A stretch of DNA of 44,015 bases, from assembly GCA_015060485.1 (NCBI GenBank), contig SUYI01000032.1:1-44015 (forward strand), written 5' to 3'. Position numbers and translations under genes: made by a program. This DNA is from Prevotella sp. (GTDB taxonomy: Bacteria > Bacteroidota > Bacteroidia > Bacteroidales > Bacteroidaceae). The notes beneath the pieces were generated by a model. The model ran no database searches. It had not been told where the DNA came from and was given only the letters and a program-made list of their open reading frames with translations. This document shows, piece by piece, positions 14,518-20,834 of the stretch; position 1 is the stretch's first letter, and the number at the start of each line of letters is the position of its first letter.

Positions 14518-14649
14518 TCACCCCCAGTCGTTGAGAAGTAGTTCAAGCCTCATTCTCCCTAAAATAATACCGCCAATCATGCCGAGCAGAATGCCGAAAA
14601 CGTAAGAACAAACATTTCCAGCACCAAGTCTTTTTACGGTAAAGCCAGA
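14518..14649 (-). pseudogene. remnant of a second ArsP-like permease gene
   Basis: The minus strand encodes CSYVFGILLGMIGGIILGRM followed by RLELLLNDW, clearly homologous to the segment YVASGILLGMIGGFLLGRMQ and its continuation in the intact permease at 16150-17118. An extra G then breaks the frame; after it KQIQRL matches the intact protein again until the transposase remnant begins. It lies just downstream of acr3, so it is what is left of another ars operon truncated during assembly of the transposon. Confidence 0.75.
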
Positions 14650-14665
14650 TTAGGACTTTGCCCAT

Positions 14666-15712
14666 TTATTTTGTAACCGGGAACCAGTTTCGTGTGTCAT
14701 TGGCAATCCTTACTAACATCAACATCACTGGAACTTCGACCAGCACGCCCACCACCGTAGCCAATGCTGCCCCGGATTGTAAACCAAAAAGAGAAATAGC
14801 CACAGCAACCGCTAATTCAAAGAAATTACTTGCCCCAATCATTCCGGCAGGTGCGGCAACTTCATGGGGTAATTTCCACCATCTTGCCCACCCGTAAGCA
14901 ACGAAGAATATCAGAACCGTTTGCAATACAAGCGGAACTGCAATCAATAAGATATGCAGGGGATTGTTCAGTATCGTTTCTCCCTGAAATGAAAACAGGA
15001 TAATAAGCGTCAAGAGCAGTCCACCTACCGTATAATTATCAAATTTCTTAATAAATACGTTATTGAAATAGTCCACTCCTTTGCGACGAATAACCATTAT
15101 ACGGGTAATAACCCCGGCAGCAAGTGGTATCACAACAAATAATACTACGGATAACAACAGAGTGTCCCACGGGATAGATACGCCGCCAACTCCCAGCAGG
15201 AAAGCAACGATAGGGGCAAACGCTACCAATATGATTAAATCGTTCACTGCCACTTGTACCAGCGTATAAGCGGCATCCCCTTTAGTAAGGTAACTCCACA
15301 CGAACACCATAGCTGTACAAGGTGCAGCCCCCAATAATACCGCCCCGGCTAAATATTCTTCGGCTAACCCGGCAGGTATAAAGGCTTTGAAAACCACATA
15401 GAAGAATAAATAAGCTATTCCGAACATGGTAAATGGTTTTATCAGCCAATTTGTAACGCAAGTGACTATTATTCCTTTCGGACGCCTGCCTACATTCTTA
15501 ACGCTTTGAAAATCCACTTTTAGCATCATTGGATAAATCATCAACCAAATCAGGATAGCCACAGGTATAGATACATTGGCATATTCAAATTTGCTTAATG
15601 TTTGCGGAATTGCCGGAAGCCATTGTCCCACGGCAATTCCAATAATGATGCAAAAGGCAACCCAGATAGTCAGGTATTTTTCAAAAAATCCAATTCCTTG
15701 TTTCTTTTCCAT
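14666..15712 (-). CDS. acr3: ACR3 family arsenite efflux transporter
   Basis: 348 residues with about ten membrane helices. The family signature GAAPCTAMVFVWSYL (about residues 128-142) holds the Cys that is essential for arsenite transport in characterised Acr3 proteins. Other landmarks are PVAILIWLMIYPMMLKVDF near residue 50 and GASNFFELAVAVAI near 300. It exports As(III), and in some members Sb(III), across the inner membrane. It is the last gene of the operon, 12 bp after arsC. Codon use appears more AT-rich than in the arsP-arsF part, suggesting that acr3-arsC and the rest come from different sources. Confidence 0.95.
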   Translation of the reverse strand: MEKKQGIGFFEKYLTIWVAFCIIIGIAVGQWLPAIPQTLSKFEYANVSIPVAILIWLMIYPMMLKVDFQSVKNVGRRPKGIIVTCVTNWLIKPFTMFGIAYLFFYVVFKAFIPAGLAEEYLAGAVLLGAAPCTAMVFVWSYLTKGDAAYTLVQVAVNDLIILVAFAPIVAFLLGVGGVSIPWDTLLLSVVLFVVIPLAAGVITRIMVIRRKGVDYFNNVFIKKFDNYTVGGLLLTLIILFSFQGETILNNPLHILLIAVPLVLQTVLIFFVAYGWARWWKLPHEVAAPAGMIGASNFFELAVAVAISLFGLQSGAALATVVGVLVEVPVMLMLVRIANDTRNWFPVTK

Positions 15713-15724
15713 AACAACAACTAT

Positions 15725-16153
15725 TTAGATTAATTGTGGTTTTAATTCGTTCAGGTAGAAGTCATAGAAACGGGCTTTTATCTCATCCCGTACCCGATGA
15801 AATTCACTGTTTATAAACTCCGGCGTTCCAGTTGCTTCCGAGGGATCGTCAAATCCTATATGCAGCCTGTTCCTTACTTCACCCGTAAACATCGGGCAGC
15901 TTTCGTTTGCCCCACCGCAGACCGTAATAACATAGTCCCATTCCTGCCCTATATATAGGTTTACACTTTTTGGGGTATGGTGGGCTAAATCTATACTCAT
16001 TTCATCCATAACCTTTACCGCCATCGGATTAACCTTTTCAGCAGGTTTTGTTCCTGCTGAAAAGACATCTAGTTTATTGTCAAATGACTGTAGAAAGCCA
16101 TGTGCCATTTGGCTACGACAACTATTGCCTGTACATAAAATAAGGATTCTCAT
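15725..16153 (-). CDS. arsC: arsenate reductase ArsC, thioredoxin-linked LMW-phosphatase type
   Basis: 142 residues. The P-loop CTGNSCRSQMAHG places the nucleophilic Cys at 7 with a second Cys at 12; the redox pair VCGGANESC follows at Cys79 and Cys86. This is the Cys10/Cys82/Cys89 arrangement of S. aureus ArsC, shifted by three residues. It reduces arsenate to arsenite with thioredoxin as electron donor, delivering substrate to Acr3. Its ATG overlaps the stop of the permease gene upstream by 4 bp. The thioredoxin-like gene at 17115 could be the reductant. Confidence 0.95.
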   Translation of the reverse strand: MRILILCTGNSCRSQMAHGFLQSFDNKLDVFSAGTKPAEKVNPMAVKVMDEMSIDLAHHTPKSVNLYIGQEWDYVITVCGGANESCPMFTGEVRNRLHIGFDDPSEATGTPEFINSEFHRVRDEIKARFYDFYLNELKPQLI

Positions 16154-17118
16154 AAGATCAAATTAAAAAGATAACCTAACAAAATTATAAACAGCGTAAT
16201 GGTACCGAAGAAGATACCGATGAGCCGCCATGTCATGACTTTCTTTAGAAGGGTGGCTTCGGGTAGCGACAATCCTACTACTGCCATCATGAAGGCAATG
16301 GCAGTGCCAAGAGGAATGCCCTTGGCTACGAATACTTCGATAATGGGAACTATGCCAGCAGCGTTGGCATACATCGGAACAGCCAGAACGACGGCAAGAG
16401 GCACGGCAAACATGTTGTCGCGAGACATGTAGTGCTCAAAGAATCCCTCTGGCACGAAGCCGTGCATCATAGCTCCGATGCCGATACCAATGATGACATA
16501 AAGCAGCACACCACGCACGATGCCCCAGGCCTCACGGAGAATGGAGGGCAGACGATCTGCGAAGCTGACATGCTCTGCCTCCCATGCCTCTGTCTGCTGT
16601 GTGGACTGCATCTGAATTTGTTTCACCCAGTCACTTAATAGCGGTTCAAGCTGCATTCTTCCTAAAAGGAAGCCGCCAATCATACCGAGCAGGATGCCGC
16701 TGGCTACATAGATGGCTGTGACCTTCACTCCGAACGAGCCGAGAAACATGGCTACGGCTACTTCGTTGACCAACGGTGAGGTAATGAGGAAGGCGAAAGT
16801 GACACCCAGTGGTATGCCGCCTTTGACAAAGCCGATGAACAAGGGGATTGACGAACAGGAGCAGAACGGGGTAATGGCTCCGAAGACAGAGGCCAACAGG
16901 TATTGCAGTCCATAGAGCCGATGCGTCATGAGATAGTTGCGCAGCCGCTCAATGGGGAAATAGGCATTAACCACTCCCATCAACGCGCTGATGACAAAGA
17001 GCAGCAGCAGTATCTTCACCGAGTCATAGATGAAGAAGTTGAGGGCAGAGCCGAGACCCGATGTGGCATCGAGTCCCAGCAATCCATAAGTAAGCCAGTC
17101 GGCCATTTGCTGTATCAT
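16150..17118 (-). CDS. arsP: permease of the ArsP/DUF318 family
   Basis: 322 residues, about eight to ten membrane helices. The family hallmark ITPFCSCSSIPLFIGFVKGG (about residues 80-99) has the Cys pair that binds trivalent organoarsenicals in characterised ArsP. The second half has PMYANAAGIVPIIEVFVAKG. ArsP proteins export methylarsenite and trivalent aromatic arsenicals; other family members handle different substrates, so the assignment rests on the ars context. It overlaps both neighbours by 4 bp (thioredoxin-like gene and arsC), a tightly coupled block. Confidence 0.85.
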   Translation of the reverse strand: MIQQMADWLTYGLLGLDATSGLGSALNFFIYDSVKILLLLFVISALMGVVNAYFPIERLRNYLMTHRLYGLQYLLASVFGAITPFCSCSSIPLFIGFVKGGIPLGVTFAFLITSPLVNEVAVAMFLGSFGVKVTAIYVASGILLGMIGGFLLGRMQLEPLLSDWVKQIQMQSTQQTEAWEAEHVSFADRLPSILREAWGIVRGVLLYVIIGIGIGAMMHGFVPEGFFEHYMSRDNMFAVPLAVVLAVPMYANAAGIVPIIEVFVAKGIPLGTAIAFMMAVVGLSLPEATLLKKVMTWRLIGIFFGTITLFIILLGYLFNLIL

Positions 17119-17348
17119 AAGCCAAGTGCCTTTCTGACATCAGCCTCCGTCGGCACGCTGCCCTTGATTTTCACTTCGCCGTCAACGACAACAGCAGGAG
17201 TGCCCATGACGTTATACTCCATCACACGCATGATGTCAGTAACATACTCTACGTTGGCATCAATGCCACTTTCGCTAACTACCTTGTTTACTACTTCGAG
17301 TGCCTTCTTGCAACGGCTGCACCCAGAGCCTAAAACCTTGATTTCCAT
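17115..17348 (-). CDS. small thioredoxin-like redox protein (ArsE-like)
   Basis: 77 residues with the motif SGCSRC at Cys10/Cys13 and the cis-Pro motif GTPAVVVDGEVKIKG typical of the small 'redox-active disulfide protein' type of thioredoxin. The overlap with the permease start couples their translation. In ars operons such proteins are thought to supply electrons or hand over metalloid; it could also serve ArsC. It lies next to arsG and arsF, so it may take the part of ArsE in the arsEFG set, which I infer from position. Confidence 0.85.
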   Translation of the reverse strand: MEIKVLGSGCSRCKKALEVVNKVVSESGIDANVEYVTDIMRVMEYNVMGTPAVVVDGEVKIKGSVPTEADVRKALGL

Positions 17349-17367
17349 AATTCTTGAAATTAATTTG

Positions 17368-18078
17368 TTATGAATAAATGATGTAACATTCGTATAATCC
17401 TATAAGGACGAACAACACACCCACAATGATGGTTGTCCACCGTTCAATGCCTTTCATCCAGCCGTAGAACCTGCCAACCTCCTGCATGCTGAACGCCAGC
17501 AACCAGGCGACAATGAGTACTGGCAAGGCTGTGGCAAGGGCGAACACTACAGGCAGCAGATAACCCAACGTAGCTGTTGCTGACATGGGAATGAGCATTC
17601 CGAAGTAGAACATACCACTTGTCGGGCAGAAGGCCATGGCAAACAATACGCCCAAAAGGAATGCTCCCCAGCCGCCATGCTTTTTTAATCCTTCAGCGTT
17701 GCTTCCATTGAAACCGAACTGTGGCAAGTTGAGCCGGTGGCTGAATAGCATCAGCAGTCCGATGACGATTAGTGCCGGGCCAAGCAACAGCTCGCCCCAA
17801 GTGCCAATGAACTTCTGGATGCCGAACATGGATGCGCCCTGTCGGATAATCAGTATCAGCACAAGCCCCAACACCGTATAGGCTACTATGCGTCCGGCGG
17901 TGTAGAGCAGTCCATTCAGGAACACGCGGCGGCGGTCTTCAATGTCCTTGCCTATGTAGCCGATGGCGGCGATATTCGTTGCCAGCGGACAAGGTGAGAT
18001 TGCTGTCAACAGACCCAACAGGAAGGCTGTCAGAACGGGCGTTGTACTGCTGTCGAACAATGTCTGTAACCATTCCAT
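17368..18078 (-). CDS. arsG: ArsG-like organoarsenical efflux permease (CcdA-related)
   Basis: 236 residues, six predicted membrane helices, DsbD/CcdA-like fold. The two Cys-Pro motifs are visible: TAISPCPLATN (about residues 26-36) and MAFCPTSGMFYFG (about 147-159). ArsG from Shewanella, encoded with ArsE and ArsF, confers resistance to aromatic arsenicals such as roxarsone. The adjoining ArsF-type gene (3 bp away) makes this assignment better than a cytochrome-biogenesis CcdA. Alternative: a thiol-electron transporter for the lipoprotein at 18082. Confidence 0.78.
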   Translation of the reverse strand: MEWLQTLFDSSTTPVLTAFLLGLLTAISPCPLATNIAAIGYIGKDIEDRRRVFLNGLLYTAGRIVAYTVLGLVLILIIRQGASMFGIQKFIGTWGELLLGPALIVIGLLMLFSHRLNLPQFGFNGSNAEGLKKHGGWGAFLLGVLFAMAFCPTSGMFYFGMLIPMSATATLGYLLPVVFALATALPVLIVAWLLAFSMQEVGRFYGWMKGIERWTTIIVGVLFVLIGLYECYIIYS

Positions 18079-18081
18079 AGA

Positions 18082-18516
18082 CTACTTCAATGCTTGATTG
18101 ACCTTCTCTGCTAAGCCTTTCTTGAAAACTTCTGGCTGAGTGCGTGAATGCCCGAAGGCAAACTCTGTCAGGTTCTCAGCCTTCTCCTTTCCTTTCTTGT
18201 GCTGAACAAGGAATAACGACGACCAGGTAACTTCGTACTTCTCCGCTATCCGGGCATTCTCCTTCTTTGAGATGTCTATCACGCGAAAAACCACTTTCCC
18301 TTCCTTCATTTGCCTTTGGAACATAGACTCCAGCAGTTCTTTCGTATTCTGCTCGATAGATCGGCACGTCATGCACCGCTGCTTGCCGTGAAAATAGTGT
18401 ATCTCAACGAAGTCATTCACTTGCCCCGACTGCGCTTTGGCGGTCACAGCGTTTGATTTCTCACCACAGGCCAGCAATATGAAGCTGACCATCATTAAAA
18501 CTAATGTTCTTTTCAT
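18082..18516 (-). CDS. arsF: ArsF-like lipoprotein
   Basis: 144 residues. A lipoprotein signal peptide, VSFILLACGEK with the lipidated Cys at 17, precedes a thioredoxin-like domain with HYFHGKQRCMTCRSIEQNT (CxxC near residues 48-51). The ArsF family is annotated as a subunit for reduction of nitrophenyl arsenicals and occurs beside ArsG. It is the first structural gene after arsR. Acting outside the inner membrane, it could reduce or bind arsenical in the periplasm and pass electrons to or from ArsG; this mechanism is inferred. Confidence 0.8.
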   Translation of the reverse strand: MKRTLVLMMVSFILLACGEKSNAVTAKAQSGQVNDFVEIHYFHGKQRCMTCRSIEQNTKELLESMFQRQMKEGKVVFRVIDISKKENARIAEKYEVTWSSLFLVQHKKGKEKAENLTEFAFGHSRTQPEVFKKGLAEKVNQALK

Positions 18517-18585
18517 TTTAAGCTAAAATTTATAGTTTGTTGTTTGTAGAACTACGAACATATAATATACAATAATCCCTTATAT

Positions 18586-18599
18586 GATGTAATTACATC
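18586..18599. promoter_or_regulatory. 14-bp palindrome between arsR and arsF
   Basis: GATGTAATTACATC is a perfect palindrome in the AT-rich 100-bp gap between arsR and arsF; operator or short terminator stem. No consensus promoter is evident in this gap. Confidence 0.4.
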
Positions 18600-18616
18600 T
18601 TTTATATATTATAGAA

Positions 18617-18949
18617 TTACTTACTGCAACCGCAGTCGGATTTCGTCATTTCCAGACTGAAGAACTCTTGAAAAAGCATCTTGGCCAGCATCCAGTTGTC
18701 GCGGTTGATGCAATATCTCACCTTCGGCATCTCAATGGTTCCTTGTATAAGTCCTGCATCCTTCAGTTCTGTCAGATGTTGTGAGACTGTAGCTTTGGCA
18801 ATGGGCAGTTCTTCGTGTATGTCACCAAAATAGCATTGTTCCTGCTTCGCTAGAAACTGCATAATAGCAATACGTGCCGGATGTCCCAAAGCTTTGGCAA
18901 ATCGGGCAATCCGCTCCTGTTTCTCTGTATATACTTTCTTGTTCTCCAT
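18617..18949 (-). CDS. arsR: ArsR family transcriptional repressor
   Basis: 110 residues from MENKKVYTEKQERIA; the in-frame extension upstream covers operator DNA and is not coding. Winged helix: ALGHPARIAIMQFLAKQEQC, then IAKATVSQHLTELKDAGLIQ. Metal ligands are unusual: a single Cys at 39 replaces the classical CxC pair of helix 3, and a C-terminal pair Cys106/Cys108 (DCGCSK) could complete a three-Cys As(III) site. It is the first gene of the operon, preceded by a perfect promoter and two matching operator palindromes, so autoregulation is very likely. Confidence 0.93.
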   Translation of the reverse strand: MENKKVYTEKQERIARFAKALGHPARIAIMQFLAKQEQCYFGDIHEELPIAKATVSQHLTELKDAGLIQGTIEMPKVRYCINRDNWMLAKMLFQEFFSLEMTKSDCGCSK

Positions 18950-18966
18950 TCTGAAATGTCTGAATT

Positions 18967-18986
18967 TGTTCGCAAAATTACGAACA
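18967..18986. promoter_or_regulatory. ArsR operator 1, overlapping the -7 box
   Basis: TGTTCGCAAAATTACGAACA, a near-perfect palindrome with TTCG/CGAA arms 8 bp apart, covers the -7 box of the arsR promoter. Confidence 0.75.
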
Positions 18987-19004
18987 ATAATTCGAATACG
19001 CAAA
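18973..19004 (-). promoter_or_regulatory. arsR operon promoter
   Basis: Minus strand: TTTG (19001-19004), 20 nt, TAATTTTG (18973-18980), 23 nt before the arsR ATG. Confidence 0.8.
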
Positions 19005-19010
19005 CATTAG

Positions 19011-19026
19011 TTCGTAAATTTGCGAA
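19011..19026. promoter_or_regulatory. ArsR operator 2, upstream of the -33 box
   Basis: TTCGTAAATTTGCGAA repeats the arms of operator 1 (TTCGyAAAwTTrCGAA), 44 bp centre to centre, about four helical turns. Confidence 0.7.
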
Positions 19027-19039
19027 TGATTAACATATA

Positions 19040-19055
19040 TTAAGAGACACTAGTG
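19040..19055. repeat. right terminal inverted repeat of the arsenic transposon
   Basis: TTAAGAGACACTAGTG, exact reverse complement of the left end, followed by the GTTCAACTT duplication at 19056-19064. Confidence 0.88.
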
Positions 19056-19065
19056 GTTCAACTTT

Positions 19066-19140
19066 AATCCTGCATCATGAGGGGAGTCGAACCCCTTGGG
19101 TCGTAAATCCAGTCCATTCCAAGATGCGGATGCAAGGGTA
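19066..19140 (-). other. tRNA-like T-arm sequence, probably a remnant
   Basis: On the minus strand AGGGGTTCGACTCCCCT forms a 5-bp stem with a TTCGACT loop like a T-arm, followed by CATGATGCA. Upstream an acceptor-like GCATC is present, but D-arm and anticodon arm do not fold properly. It could be a degenerate tRNA or tmRNA-like end, or just a hairpin. No gene is seen in 19065-19250. Confidence 0.3.
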
Positions 19141-19250
19141 CAGGAAAAAATTAACATTGTAGCATTTAATCTGCGAAAATCATACAAAAGTGACGAATTT
19201 GTTTCCTTTTCTGATTATGCTTGCACTTAGAATGAAAGAGTATAGTGTAA

Positions 19251-20567
19251 TTATCGATATGATAATCCCTTCCGCTCTTCGTCATTCATATCGTCTATGT
19301 CATCATAGTTTCTTCGCTTGCGAGGGTTGTTGTCACCATTGGATGATGGAACAAATGTAGAACTGGCATAGAGTTTCATGTAACCGAAGATGGTATTCTC
19401 TATGAGGGAAAGTGCTGCGGAGCGTTTTTCTGTTCTTGAAAACTCTCTGCGGATGTAGCCTTCAATGAGGTGCTTATGATATTTGGCGATGACTTCTTCC
19501 TTCGTCAAGTCACCATTCTTGAAAGCCATAAAGTCCTCGTTGCTTATCTTCTCGCTATATTCCTTTGAACCACCAGTAAACTTCATGGCGATGTGGCACT
19601 GTCCTTGCTTGTCTTTATAGATGCGTGTTGCTTCTACATTGATGAAAGAGGGTAGGACGTAACGCTCTGGGCAAGCCTTGCGTTTCAAGTCCCGATTTTC
19701 CTTGCGTAGATTCTCGTTGATGGAGGCACATTTTTCATTGTTGCGACGCAACTGAGCATTTTCTTCCCTTAAAGCCGATATGGTCTTTTGATCCTGCTCA
19801 TGTTGCTGCTTTCTTCGTTCAATATCTGCCTGAAGCTGAGTGACCTTTTCAGTCAGTTGTTCTACCTGCTGCTGAAGCTCAATGTTCATCGGGTCAGCCT
19901 TTAGATCTTCCACAAGCTGGTCAATCCTTTTATAGAGTGCATTCTTGGCATTTTGGGAGAGGAACGACTTATAGACCAGTTTCCTAAGGGAAGCGATGTT
20001 TTCAAGTGCCTTCTTCTCTTTGTACTGGATGGCATTGAGGTGTTTTACATTGGAACTGCTACCACGTTCCATCTTGAGGCATTCGGCTCCGATAGTCTGC
20101 ATTTTTGAGGTGTCTTGACGTCCAAGGCGCAATGAAGTGCCATTGTCGTGAGTCCAGTCTGCTACGAAATGAGCATGAAGGTTCAGATTTGAGGGGTCTG
20201 GATTAGTCTTGTTGAAACCTTCATCACGATGGATATGAATCTGAATGCACTTGATGCCAAACTCCTTTTCTAGTTGCTTTGCTAACAGTTGCAGGTCTGC
20301 CATAGTGGTTTCAGGTTTGATGACGATTGCAGCCTCACGGATAGGAGCAGCTTTTGCCTGCATCTTCTGACCAACGGTGGCCTGATAGCGTTCTGCAATT
20401 TCCTTGCGAATATCTGCCAAACTCTTACCTTCGTATCGAGGATCAATCCAGTGTTCATTGTTTGGCGTGAGATCCTTGATGACATAATCAAGTTCCTTCA
20501 AACGCCAATTATGAATCTCGCACCCTGGCTTAACAGGATCGAAATGTATGCATGTCTTTTTAGCCAT
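19251..20567 (-). CDS. MobV (Mob/Pre) family relaxase
   Basis: 438 residues from MAKKTCIHFDPVK; the upstream in-frame extension runs through the hairpin region and is unlikely to be translated. Relaxase motifs: HIHRDEG at residues 111-117 and NLHAHFVADW with His131/His133, together the metal-binding His set of the Mob_Pre family. Residues 220-310 are a long coiled coil (Gln/Glu-rich). It nicks oriT and pilots the strand during mobilisation by a helper conjugative system. No second mobilisation gene is seen; the DUF3987 gene follows upstream with 267 bp of structured DNA between, the natural place for oriT. Confidence 0.9.
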   Translation of the reverse strand: MAKKTCIHFDPVKPGCEIHNWRLKELDYVIKDLTPNNEHWIDPRYEGKSLADIRKEIAERYQATVGQKMQAKAAPIREAAIVIKPETTMADLQLLAKQLEKEFGIKCIQIHIHRDEGFNKTNPDPSNLNLHAHFVADWTHDNGTSLRLGRQDTSKMQTIGAECLKMERGSSSNVKHLNAIQYKEKKALENIASLRKLVYKSFLSQNAKNALYKRIDQLVEDLKADPMNIELQQQVEQLTEKVTQLQADIERRKQQHEQDQKTISALREENAQLRRNNEKCASINENLRKENRDLKRKACPERYVLPSFINVEATRIYKDKQGQCHIAMKFTGGSKEYSEKISNEDFMAFKNGDLTKEEVIAKYHKHLIEGYIRREFSRTEKRSAALSLIENTIFGYMKLYASSTFVPSSNGDNNPRKRRNYDDIDDMNDEERKGLSYR

Positions 20568-20609
20568 TGTTTTTATTGCTTTAGTAATTGATATTTCAAA
20601 AGATGGGGT

Positions 20610-20745
20610 CAAGGGGCGAAGCCCTTGTGGAAAGGTTATTAGGGAATGCGTCCCTGAGCCCATTGTACCCTTTAGGGTGCTAGTGGGCTACCACCCTTCT
20701 ATGGAAGAGTGGCAGAGGACTCCTGCGGAGGGGCTTCTGTCAGCC
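20610..20745. repeat. array of seven consecutive small hairpins upstream of the relaxase gene (candidate oriT)
   Basis: Stem-loops in order: 20610-20627 (6-bp stem), 20641-20655 (5 bp), 20667-20678 (4), 20683-20694 (4), 20696-20707 (4), 20720-20730 (4) and 20732-20745 (4). Several can extend: CCAC at 20691 with GTGG at 20709 enlarges the fifth, and CAGAGG at 20713 with CTTCTG at 20734 encloses the sixth. No coding frame is convincing here. Confidence 0.65.
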
Positions 20746-20834
20746 GTATTTGTCGCCAATGTTGCGAGGTTGCGGTCGTTTCTTTCGTATCTCATTGATA
20801 ATCAGTTTATAAGTTAAAAATACAGCGCAACCTG

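Larger units (their letters stand above)
13480..19055. mobile_element. 5.6-kb arsenic-resistance transposon with terminal inverted repeats
   Basis: Perfect 16-bp terminal inverted repeats (CACTAGTGTCTCTTAA) at 13480-13495 and 19040-19055 are flanked on both outer sides by the direct 9-bp sequence GTTCAACTT (13471-13479 and 19056-19064), a target-site duplication. Inside are a broken IS4-family transposase gene at the left end and a seven-gene arsenic operon transcribed towards it. It is nested in the mnmE-associated element. Confidence 0.88.

Noticed and set aside
13541..14521. 326-codon minus-strand frame across the transposase remnant
   Set aside because: It starts in the ArsP-like remnant (KQIQRL) but then reads antisense through clear DUF4372/DDE transposase sequence; not a gene in its own right.
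17368..18078. CcdA cytochrome c biogenesis protein
   Set aside because: Same fold, but the immediate ArsF neighbour and the ars operon context make the ArsG branch more likely; no cytochrome genes are nearby.
20610..20745. Retron-like msr/msd RNA or group II intron
   Set aside because: No reverse transcriptase gene is present anywhere in the window; the position next to a relaxase fits oriT better.
20548..20817. 89-codon plus-strand frame across the hairpin array
   Set aside because: The frame overlaps the relaxase start and is made of the hairpin repeats; composition follows the DNA structure rather than a protein.
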